Assembly (NCBI RefSeq): GCF_947492645.1
Contig: NZ_CANLMZ010000008.1
Span: 1-64,000, forward strand
Length of the DNA: 64,000 bases
Reading direction: 5' to 3'
Origin: an uncultured Pontibacter sp.
GTDB lineage: Bacteria; Bacteroidota; Bacteroidia; Cytophagales; Hymenobacteraceae
Shown here: positions 56,714 to 64,000 of the stretch, piece by piece
Layout: each line of letters starts with the position of its first letter
Position numbering within the stretch: position 1 is the first letter of the stretch
The notes under the pieces: generated by a model
Seen by the model: the letters and a program-made list of their open reading frames with translations, nothing else
Databases searched by the model: none
Told to the model about the DNA's origin: nothing
Program-made: the position numbers and the translations under genes

Positions 56714-58801
56714 TTGATACAAAACAGCGAAACCCTTAACATATTTCGTGGAGGAGGTCAAATGGGCGCCTTAATGCAATCGTATGATTGGGAGTCCCAT
56801 CCGCTCGGAGACCCACTTTACTGGCCTGAAAGCCTTAAAAATAATATCAGGCTGATGTTGAACTCAAACTTTCCGATGTTTATCTGGTGGTCTAAGGAGC
56901 TGTACATGTTCCATAACGATGCCTACCTGCCTGCTTTAGGCAAAAAGCACCCGAAAGCATTAGGTGCATCAGCCCGCGATATGTGGTCTGAAATCTGGGA
57001 TGACATTGGTGGGATTGTTGAAAACATACTGCAGCGGGGAGAACCGTTTTATGCCCAGGACATGCTGCTGTACCTGGAAAGAAAGGGATTTGCGGAAGAA
57101 ACATACTGGACCTTTTCATACAGCCCTGCCTTTGCCGATTCCGGTGAGATAAACGGTGTTTTTTGCGCCTGCAACGAGGAAACAAGTTCTGTACTGACCC
57201 AACGCCGGCTTAAAACGCTAAAAGATGTTTCTGATGCACTGGCGCAGGTAAAAACAATGGAGCAGCTGGCAGAAACGGCCTGCAGCATTCTAAGCCAGAA
57301 CACTTACGACCTGCCCTTTAACCTGATATACTTTTGCAACAGCGTGGGCTCCGCAGCCATACTTGGTGGCACCTCGGGCAACGTGGCAGATACACTTGCA
57401 CCGGCAGTTATAGACTTTACCTCAGCGGATGCGGTATGGCCATTTGCCCAGATACTCGAGACACGGCAGCCAATGTACCTGCGCTTATCCGGCGCGGCGG
57501 CGGAGGTAGTATCTGACGATAGCGTACCCGATGCTGTTATATGGCCTATTTTCAAGCCCAGCGAAGACAGTATCGTTGGTTTTTATGTTTCCGGCATTAG
57601 CCCCAGGCAAGAGTACGACGAAGATTATAAAGGATTCCATAGCCTCCTGACGGGGCACATTGCCACATCCATAGCAAGCGTAAAGGCCAGGCAGGAAATA
57701 CTGAAGCGGCAAGAATACCTGAACGAGATTTTCCAGCAGGCCCCTGTAGGCATTACCATGTTAAGGGGCTCCAACTATATCGTGGACATTGCCAACCCGG
57801 GTGTATGCGAGATCTGGCGGGTAAACCAGGAAGAGACCATAGGCAAACCTATTTTAGAGGTGGTACCGGAAGCCAAAGAGCAAGGCTTTCTGGCCTTGCT
57901 TGATGGTGTGCTGCACACGGGGGTGCCCTTTGTGGCAAACGAACAACCTCTTGTGCTGGAGCGCAACGGGCAACAGGAAACCGTATACCTTAACTTTGTG
58001 TACCACCCGCTGCGCGATGAGCAGGGCTTTGTAACCGGCGTTATAGCAGTAGCCATTGAAATTACCGAGCAGGTAAAAGCGCGAAAAGAAATAGAATCCA
58101 TCAACAAAGAACTATTGGCAACAAACGCCGACCTGGATAACTTTGTTTACTCTGCCTCCCACGACCTGAAAGCGCCCATCCACAACATAGAAGGGCTGGT
58201 AGACGAACTAAAGGAGTACCTGCCTGAAGAAGTATTAGCGTCTGAAGAAGTGCAGCAGCTCACTTCTTATATAAACAACTCCATTGAAAGGTTTAAAAAG
58301 GTAGTGGTAGACCTTACGAAGGTGGCCAAAATACAGCGGGAAGCCGGCGTTGAAATAGCCAAATTAGACCTTAACAGCATTATAGAAGAAGTTTGCCTGG
58401 ACTTTAAACCTGATATCACCGCTGCGGAGGCTACAGTTAAAACTGACCTGGCTGCCGATGCGACCATCTACTTCTCGGCAAAAAACTTACGCAGCATTGT
58501 ATATAATTTAATAAGCAATGCGCTGAAGTATACTTCTCCTGATAGAGCACCCCACATCGCCATTGCCACCGAGAGCACGCCTACGCACCTGGGCATAACC
58601 GTTACTGATAACGGCCTTGGCCTAAGGGAAACCGACATCGATAAAATATTTACCATGTTTAAGCGCCTGCACGACCATGTGGAAGGCTCCGGCATTGGCC
58701 TCTATATCGTGAAGCGGATTATTGAAAATGCCGGTGGTACCATAGAAGTAAAAACTGAGTTAGATAAAGGCACCACTTTCAGGGTGCAACTGCCAAAGTA
58801 A
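56714..58801 (+). CDS. PAS-GAF-PAS sensor histidine kinase
   Basis: 695 residues. The best start is TTG at 56714 (MIQNSETLNIF); the first in-frame ATG is 16 codons later and would cut into a conserved opening 'GALMQSYDWESHPLGDP'. PAS-like domain about 40-160, GAF-like about 165-335, PAS about 345-460 and kinase core from about 470 with His in 'YSASHDLKAPIHNIEGLV', N box 'VYNLISNALKYTS', and G boxes 'DNGLGL' and 'GSGIGLYIVKRI'. No membrane segment. Orphan kinase, without receiver or neighbouring regulator. Its core is clearly like those of the two minus-strand kinases in this region. Confidence 0.92.
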   Translation: MIQNSETLNIFRGGGQMGALMQSYDWESHPLGDPLYWPESLKNNIRLMLNSNFPMFIWWSKELYMFHNDAYLPALGKKHPKALGASARDMWSEIWDDIGGIVENILQRGEPFYAQDMLLYLERKGFAEETYWTFSYSPAFADSGEINGVFCACNEETSSVLTQRRLKTLKDVSDALAQVKTMEQLAETACSILSQNTYDLPFNLIYFCNSVGSAAILGGTSGNVADTLAPAVIDFTSADAVWPFAQILETRQPMYLRLSGAAAEVVSDDSVPDAVIWPIFKPSEDSIVGFYVSGISPRQEYDEDYKGFHSLLTGHIATSIASVKARQEILKRQEYLNEIFQQAPVGITMLRGSNYIVDIANPGVCEIWRVNQEETIGKPILEVVPEAKEQGFLALLDGVLHTGVPFVANEQPLVLERNGQQETVYLNFVYHPLRDEQGFVTGVIAVAIEITEQVKARKEIESINKELLATNADLDNFVYSASHDLKAPIHNIEGLVDELKEYLPEEVLASEEVQQLTSYINNSIERFKKVVVDLTKVAKIQREAGVEIAKLDLNSIIEEVCLDFKPDITAAEATVKTDLAADATIYFSAKNLRSIVYNLISNALKYTSPDRAPHIAIATESTPTHLGITVTDNGLGLRETDIDKIFTMFKRLHDHVEGSGIGLYIVKRIIENAGGTIEVKTELDKGTTFRVQLPK

Positions 58802-59337
58802 ACGCAGCACAAAGATCCGCTCCTTTTCGGTGCGTACCTGTGGTGAATGGGACGGATCTTGGGTAATGCCAGTTGCTATCCGGCATCCAACACACACTTG
58901 CAAAGCTTGTAAAGTGTGGCGTGTACGTGGGGTTTAAGCTGAAGTAGAAGTAGTAACAAGTTATACTTATACTCCAGACGTGCTTTTGTAGATGATTTGA
59001 AAATTAAACAGCAGGATACACAGCAGTATAAAAGCGGGTGCAGCTAAAGTAGCTGGTCAGTTCTGCCTATCAGGTGTTGCTTAGGTTAGTACAGTCTTGT
59101 AACATGGCACTTATCCATCGTATTGTATTAAATCACTTTATTTATACTTACCAGATCCAAAGTGGTAAATTATTGCTGCAGGCCTGACCACAACGGACAA
59201 TCTTATCGCTCACCTGGTATAACACATAATATAACTTACTGAAAATAAACTACTTATATTTAGATGTTTCCGGTTAATACTGAACTGCGCACGTATACTT
59301 AAGTAAGGATAATAGAATATACCTTTTCCTTGAGCAT
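58802..59337. other. Gene-free spacer
   Basis: 536 bases with no supported gene. AAGATCCG (58812-58819) pairs with CGGATCTT (58853-58860), and CACACTT/AAGTGTG lies within 58894-58919. These may end the kinase transcript. The rest is AT-rich and should contain the promoter of the gene at 59338. Confidence 0.4.
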
Positions 59338-59706
59338 ATGAAAAACAAGTTCATTTTATACCCGCTGCTTACCGGTCTCTTAGTATGTATCGGAACGTTC
59401 TCCTTCGCGCAGAGCACAGAACAGAAACCGAAAACAGAACAACAACTGCTGGAGGAGAAAGAGAAGGCAGATAAAACACGGCTCTCCGATGCATCAGACC
59501 TCAGGAAAGAAACCAAAGCCGATGCTAAAATTGCCAAGGCAAACGCAAAAGAAGCCAGACGCATAGACAAAGAGGCTGCCGATGCCGCCAAGCAAGCAAA
59601 ACGCGCCTCTAAAATGGAGGCCAAAGCGCAACGCAACCGTGCGGATGCCGATAAGCAGTCAGAGAAAGCAGCCAAGGCTTCTGAAAAATCGGGTAAAAAC
59701 AACTAA
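59338..59706 (+). CDS. Secreted lysine/alanine-rich helical protein
   Basis: 122 residues. A signal peptide at about 1-24 ('LLTGLLVCIGTFSFAQ') is followed by a charged, low-complexity chain of about 98 residues dominated by Ala, Lys, Glu, Asp and Arg ('KADAKIAKANAKEARRIDKE'), which should form one long helix or coiled coil. No family is recognised. It is probably periplasmic. A symmetrical terminator follows at 59911. Confidence 0.7.
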   Translation: MKNKFILYPLLTGLLVCIGTFSFAQSTEQKPKTEQQLLEEKEKADKTRLSDASDLRKETKADAKIAKANAKEARRIDKEAADAAKQAKRASKMEAKAQRNRADADKQSEKAAKASEKSGKNN

Positions 59707-59910
59707 TCCCTTACTTAAAGGAAATAGATAACCTGAAAGCGCAGTTGCGTATGCCCTGGGTTAAAACTGGCGGTGCGTTGCTGGGTCCACCGCATTTACG
59801 ACTGCACCAAGGTAAGCCACCCCTTACAAAAAGGGCATGTATACTACAAACTGAAATTAAGGGCCTACCATATAAGTGAAAGGCTTTTCTGGCAGAACCG
59901 CAAAAAGAAA

Positions 59911-59939
59911 AAGGGGCGCTACCAGCAGTAGCGCCCCTT
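59911..59939. terminator. Bidirectional terminator
   Basis: AAGGGGCGCTAC (59911-59922) pairs with GTAGCGCCCCTT (59928-59939) across five bases, with an A-rich left flank and TTTTG on the right. It lies between the helical secreted protein (plus) and the metalloprotease (minus). Confidence 0.9.
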
Positions 59940-59966
59940 TTGTGTTTGGCTTAAAAGTATGAAAAT

Positions 59967-61100
59967 CTATAGAACGGTGTTTATACTTGCCACAAACGCT
60001 GCATGCACTTGCTCGGGGCTAAGTATATGCCCTTGCTTCTGCGCCTGGTTTGCAAGCTCGTAACCTAAACGTGCCGCAGCCATACGCTGTAACGGCGTGC
60101 CATGGTGCCCGCTGCTGGTAAAACCGCAGTCCCCTATCTGGAAGAAAAGGGTAAAGAACTGCTCTACACGTTTCCAGTTATAGGTAGCGCCACGCTTGTG
60201 CGTCATGTAGTAGGCGGCCATAAAGTCTGCTTCCAGCTCAGTATAGCGCGTAGCTTCCGGTGCATTGTCTGCGGCACCATTCGGGTACCAGGCCGTAAAG
60301 TTATCAAACTGTATCTGGTGCGCCCATTCGTGCGCCAGTATGCCCGTCCAGACAATATCTGCCTCAACGCCAGCCTCTGAGACCATCTTTACCAGGCCAT
60401 CGCCAATTACGATCACATCGGCGCTGGTGGCAAAGCCATCTGCAGAGAAGAACGGAGACTCTGGCAAGGTAGCCAGGGCAGCATTGTACATCAGCAGCAT
60501 ATCAGCGTACTGGTAGGCAAACGCAAGCGATGGTATGCCATTAAAGTAGTTGTATAAAGTGTTGGCTATTTTGTCGCGGTCGTTAAGGGTGGCGTTGTGC
60601 TGACCATTTACACGTATCTGGCCGGGCATATCCCAGAACTTCTCCAGTTCGCGCTTACGCTTGGTCATAAAATTGGTGTACTCGCCTTCCTCTCCAAAGT
60701 ACTGCGGCTCCGACTGGTCGAAGTATGCTGCTACGAAGTTGATATCCATGTAGAGGCCGAACAGGTAGTTGGCATCATCTACACCAAAAACCGGCACAAG
60801 CTCCTGGCCCAACATAGCAATGTACTTGTTCTGAACGGCTACAAACTCGGTTGGGCCGCATTCGCTTTTAACTACCGCATCGCGCACGGTAAGGTAGTCG
60901 CGCAGGTTCTCACTAACCAGCGCCAGGTCGGCGGGGGCTTTAAGGGTAATCAGGGTGTCTAAAGCGGTGGCTTGTGGGGCAACCAGCGCATTCTGGTTGT
61001 CAGAGCTTGTCATTACATCCATGTCCTGCATCTCGTTTTCGCAGGAAGCGGCGATAAAGGCCAGCCCAAGGCATGCCAGCGCAATCTTAAACTTTCTCAT
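59967..61100 (-). CDS. Putative zinc metalloprotease lipoprotein
   Basis: 377 residues. A signal peptide with lipobox 'FIAASC' gives Cys20, so it is anchored in the envelope. HEWAH at 257-261 supplies zinc ligands and the catalytic Glu258, and 'ELEADFMAAYY' from residue 288 supplies the third ligand in the manner of gluzincins. No recognised subfamily; the central part contains Tyr/Phe-rich 'YLFGLYMDINFVAAYF'. Monocistronic, with a terminator after it. Substrate unknown. Confidence 0.8.
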   Translation of the reverse strand: MRKFKIALACLGLAFIAASCENEMQDMDVMTSSDNQNALVAPQATALDTLITLKAPADLALVSENLRDYLTVRDAVVKSECGPTEFVAVQNKYIAMLGQELVPVFGVDDANYLFGLYMDINFVAAYFDQSEPQYFGEEGEYTNFMTKRKRELEKFWDMPGQIRVNGQHNATLNDRDKIANTLYNYFNGIPSLAFAYQYADMLLMYNAALATLPESPFFSADGFATSADVIVIGDGLVKMVSEAGVEADIVWTGILAHEWAHQIQFDNFTAWYPNGAADNAPEATRYTELEADFMAAYYMTHKRGATYNWKRVEQFFTLFFQIGDCGFTSSGHHGTPLQRMAAARLGYELANQAQKQGHILSPEQVHAAFVASINTVL

Positions 61101-61520
61101 AATACTACGTGTAAAGGTTTATTTGAATATATTTAATTATGACAGCGTTATATAAGATTATTCCTATTTTAGAACATTTAAATACGCCATTACCTAATTA
61201 ATGTTTAAGATTTAAATGTTTTTGTTATATTTTAGAGGCGGTATATATAGAAATTTAATATTGACTGCAGCTGCTGTTACAGCTTGCCAGAGCCGAATTT
61301 TGCCTGCTAAGCGGGCACTAATACACCCTGATATGGCCCTGAAATATTTTGAAATTTACCTGCCGGAAGTGGCAAAATGCAGGTTACCCGACAGCGCTTC
61401 GCTTGTCCGGCATGCAAACCACGCTACGAAGCGACGCTTAAAATAGCAATAGCCCTATACTTTCTCCTCAAATTTTCCTAAACTGCATACTTAAAACCGA
61501 GCAGCCACAGGAAACAAACC
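61101..61520. other. Spacer upstream of the restriction enzyme gene
   Basis: 420 bases between divergent genes. The left third is AT-rich, the right part is not. A frame of 76 codons at 61216-61446 has no family and no start signal that I can support, so it is not called as a gene. Confidence 0.4.
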
Positions 61521-64000
61521 ATGCCGCATACTTCTACCACAGCCATTCAAAACTTTATCGCGCGCTGGAAAGCCTCCGGTGCATCCGAACGCGCTAACTA
61601 CCAATTGTTTTTAACCGAACTGTGCGAGCTGCTGGGCGTGGAAAAGCCGCAACCAGCCACCGACAAGGTGCACGAAGCCACTTATACTTTTGAGCGGCCC
61701 GTGGTATTTGACGATGGCGAAGGCAGGACGAGCACCAACTTTATAGACCTCTACAAAAAAGACTGCTTTGTGCTGGAAGCCAAGCAGGGTGCCGACAAAG
61801 CCACTGTAACCGAAGCAGAATTACTGGGTGGTGAACGGGCAAAGACCAAAACCGGCACCGCCACCCGCGACACCCGCACCTGGGACCGCGAAATGAAAAA
61901 GGCCAAGGAACAGGCCCTGCGCTACGCCCGCTCTTTGCCAACCACCGAAGGCTGGCCGCCGTTTTTGGCGGTGGTGGATGTGGGCTACTGCATCGATTTA
62001 TATGCCGACTTTGCGCGCCAGGGAAAAACCTATGTGCCCTTTCCGGACCCGCAGAACTATAGAATTACCTTAGAGGAACTTGCCCAACAGGAAGTGCGCG
62101 AGCGCCTGCGTTTGCTCTTTACCGACCCGCTGGAGCTGGACCCAAGCCGACGCGCCGCGCGCGTAACCCGGCAGCTGGCCGAGCGGCTGGCAAAACTGGC
62201 GGCATCGCTGGAGCAGACCGGGCACACACCCGAAAAAGTGTCCGGTTTCCTGATGCGCTGCTTGTTTACCATGTTTGCCGAAGATGTGCAGCTGCTGCCC
62301 GAAAACTCGTTTACCAAACTGCTGCAGGATTACCGCCAAAGTATAAATTACTTCCCTGATGCCCTGAAAGCGTTGTGGCTAAACATGGACAAAGGCGGTT
62401 TTGACCCGGCCCTGAAAACAGTTATCCCGCAATTTAACGGCTATTTGTTTAAAGACCCCGAAGCGCTGCCCATTACCGAAGCGCAATTAGACTTACTTAT
62501 ACTTGCCGCCGAAGCCGACTGGGCCGATGTGGAGCCTGCCATTTTTGGTACCTTGCTGGAGCGGGCCCTGCAGCCGCGCGAGCGCCACAAGCTGGGTGCC
62601 CACTACACGCCCCGCGCCTACGTGGAGCGCCTGGTAATGCCCACCGTAATTGAGCCGCTGCGCGAAGAGTGGGAAGCTGCCCGCACCGCCTCGGCTATAT
62701 TGGAAGACAGCGGCGACGAAGCCGGAGCCCGCAAAGAAATTGAAACGTTCCATAGGCGGCTGTGCTCGGTGCGCGTGCTGGACCCTGCCTGCGGAAGCGG
62801 CAACTTTTTGTACGTAACCCTGGAGCACCTCAAAAGGCTGGAGGGCGAAGTGCTGGAGTACCTGGAGCATTTCCCGGGGCAGCTTGGCCTGGATATGACA
62901 GGCGGCTATACCGTAACGCCGGCGCAGTTGCTGGGCCTGGAAGTAAACCCTCGCGCTGCGGCCATTGCCGACGTGGTGCTCTGGATCGGGTATTTGCAAT
63001 GGCACTTCCGGGCGCATGGCTCGGCCACCCGCCTGAGCAACCCAATTTTGCGCGAGTACGGCAACATAAAGCAGCAGGACGCGGTGCTGAGCTACTCCGA
63101 CCGCCAGCCGCGCCTCGACAGCAACGGACAGCCTGTTACCCGCTGGGACGGCCACAGCACCAAACCTCACCCGGTTACCGGACAGGAAGTGCCCGATGAA
63201 ACCGCCCGAACGATAGTTTACGATTACCTCGACCCCAAACCAGCCAGCTGGCCCGAAGCCGATTTTATAGTTGGCAACCCGCCGTTTGTAGGTAACAAGC
63301 GCATGCGCGATGCTTTGGGAGATGGCTATACCGAAGCGTTGAGAAAAGCTTACAAAGGCGCTGTGCCCGATAGTGCAGATTTCGTGATGTACTGGTGGTA
63401 TAAAGCTGGGGAGATTTTAGCAACTGACAAAACAGAACGCTTCGGTTTCATCACGACCAATAGTATAACGCAGTCTTTTAACCGGAGAGTGTTGCAGACT
63501 TTCATGGAAGCCAAAGAACCTATCTCTATAACTTATGCTATACCTGACCACCCTTGGGTAGATAGCGGCGATGGGGCGCAAGTTAGAATTGCCATGACAG
63601 CAGCAGAAAAAGGTGTGCAAGCTGGAAGGTTAAATCTTGTTATTGCTGAAAAAGATAATGGAGAATTAGGAATACAGATTAAACTTCAAGAAAAGATAGG
63701 GACTATACATTCAGATATCAGAATTGGTGCGGCAGTCAATACTGCTAAACCTTTAAAATCTAACTTGAAAATAAGTGGCAGAGGTATGATACCTCATGGT
63801 AGTGGCTTTCAGGTTTCATTCGAAGAAGCTGAAAAACTCGGATTAAATAGGACACCTGGATTAGAAAACCATATTCGACCTTATCGGAATGGTAAAGATT
63901 TAACAGCAATTCCGCGTGGTAAGTATGTTATTGACTTCTTTGGATTTACAGAAAAGCAGCTTATGGTTGAATATCCTGAAGTTTATCAACATCTACTTGA
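61521..64000 (+). CDS. MmeI-like type IIG restriction enzyme / adenine methyltransferase (3' end outside the window)
   Basis: 826 codons are visible and the frame stays open to the edge, so the gene is cut off by the window and not broken. The N terminus has a PD-(D/E)xK nuclease pattern: Asp76, then Glu86-Ala-Lys88 in '[12 protein letters not shown]'. A helical linker ('[20 protein letters not shown]') and '[14 protein letters not shown]' lead into the methyltransferase with motif [10 protein letters not shown] at 421-429 and motif IV NPPF at 586-589, typical for N6-adenine methylation. This order matches single-chain type IIG enzymes such as MmeI; a DISARM DrmMI-like role cannot be excluded before the downstream genes are known. 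Base composition drops sharply near 63400. Confidence 0.9.
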   Translation, partial: MPHTSTTAIQNFIARWKASGASERANYQLFLTELCELLGVEKPQPATDKVHEATYTFERPVVFDDGEGRTSTNFIDLYKKDCFVLEAKQGADKATVTEAELLGGERAKTKTGTATRDTRTWDREMKKAKEQALRYARSLPTTEGWPPFLAVVDVGYCIDLYADFARQGKTYVPFPDPQNYRITLEELAQQEVRERLRLLFTDPLELDPSRRAARVTRQLAERLAKLAASLEQTGHTPEKVSGFLMRCLFTMFAEDVQLLPENSFTKLLQDYRQSINYFPDALKALWLNMDKGGFDPALKTVIPQFNGYLFKDPEALPITEAQLDLLILAAEADWADVEPAIFGTLLERALQPRERHKLGAHYTPRAYVERLVMPTVIEPLREEWEAARTASAILEDSGDEAGARKEIETFHRRLCSVRVLDPACGSGNFLYVTLEHLKRLEGEVLEYLEHFPGQLGLDMTGGYTVTPAQLLGLEVNPRAAAIADVVLWIGYLQWHFRAHGSATRLSNPILREYGNIKQQDAVLSYSDRQPRLDSNGQPVTRWDGHSTKPHPVTGQEVPDETARTIVYDYLDPKPASWPEADFIVGNPPFVGNKRMRDALGDGYTEALRKAYKGAVPDSADFVMYWWYKAGEILATDKTERFGFITTNSITQSFNRRVLQTFMEAKEPISITYAIPDHPWVDSGDGAQVRIAMTAAEKGVQAGRLNLVIAEKDNGELGIQIKLQEKIGTIHSDIRIGAAVNTAKPLKSNLKISGRGMIPHGSGFQVSFEEAEKLGLNRTPGLENHIRPYRNGKDLTAIPRGKYVIDFFGFTEKQLMVEYPEVYQHLL

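Noticed and set aside
61216..61446. 76-codon frame upstream of the restriction enzyme gene
   Set aside because: No family, no convincing signal peptide or start context, and AT-rich origin; kept as spacer.
62493..63170. 225-codon minus-strand frame inside the restriction enzyme gene
   Set aside because: Shadow of the GC-rich coding strand; the plus-strand protein carries nuclease and methyltransferase motifs over the same bases.

Overview
The window looks like a chromosomal segment of a Bacteroidota bacterium, most plausibly a member of the Hymenobacteraceae close to Pontibacter. Evidence for this: a C-terminal type IX secretion (T9SS) sorting domain, a PID-CTERM/exosortase set, LytTR/His_kinase sensing, a DUF4136 lipoprotein, very AT-rich spacers without clear Shine-Dalgarno sites, and a heavy excess of the word AAGTATA/TATACTT. 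The genus is an inference. No insertion sequence, prophage, CRISPR array or rRNA was seen; the only tRNA is tRNA-Pro(UGG) at the left edge.

Region 1 (1-9365) is a housekeeping/sensing area: tRNA-Pro, a DUF4136 lipoprotein, an ABC ATPase with a very large permease fused to an M1-type peptidase, a LytTR regulator with its membrane histidine kinase, and an MgtC-family membrane protein. Region 2 (9496-39436, all on the minus strand) is a large exopolysaccharide/capsule locus: Wza-type export lipoprotein, Wzc-type tyrosine kinase/co-polymerase, a Wzy/O-antigen-ligase-like polymerase, nine recognisable glycosyltransferases, two hexapeptide acyltransferases, GDP-L-fucose synthase, a GMC-type flavin oxidoreductase, a glutamine-dependent asparagine synthetase, a P-loop kinase, an odd three-part protein (nucleotidyltransferase-like, NDK-like, pseudokinase-like), a T9SS-exported lectin-like protein and a PglK/MsbA-like ABC exporter. 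No Wzx flippase is visible, so the ABC exporter may flip the lipid-linked repeat unit.

Region 3 (40019-43056, plus strand) is divergent from Region 2 and holds a compact exosortase module: an 89-residue PID-CTERM substrate, an exosortase with its Cys/Arg/His triad, and a small four-helix membrane partner, followed by the initiating polyprenyl-phosphate sugar-phosphate transferase (WcaJ-like). Together Regions 2 and 3 give a complete route: priming on lipid, assembly by glycosyltransferases, modification, flipping, polymerisation, export, and two separate protein-sorting systems that may place proteins in the matrix.

Region 4 (43205-59706) is rich in signal transduction: a triple-PAS histidine kinase, a TetR regulator, a glycogen debranching enzyme, a CheB-CheR-PAS-histidine kinase hybrid, a bacteriophytochrome photosensory core without an output domain directly upstream of that hybrid, and another PAS/GAF histidine kinase, with small secreted proteins between them. 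Region 5 (59967-64000) has a zinc-metalloprotease lipoprotein and, running off the right edge, the first 826 codons of an MmeI-like type IIG restriction-methylation enzyme whose base composition changes abruptly inside the gene. The most notable points are the exosortase module, the three-part capsule-locus protein, a secreted protein whose lectin domain is written with nearly pure G/C third positions, and the phytochrome/CheB-CheR pair.
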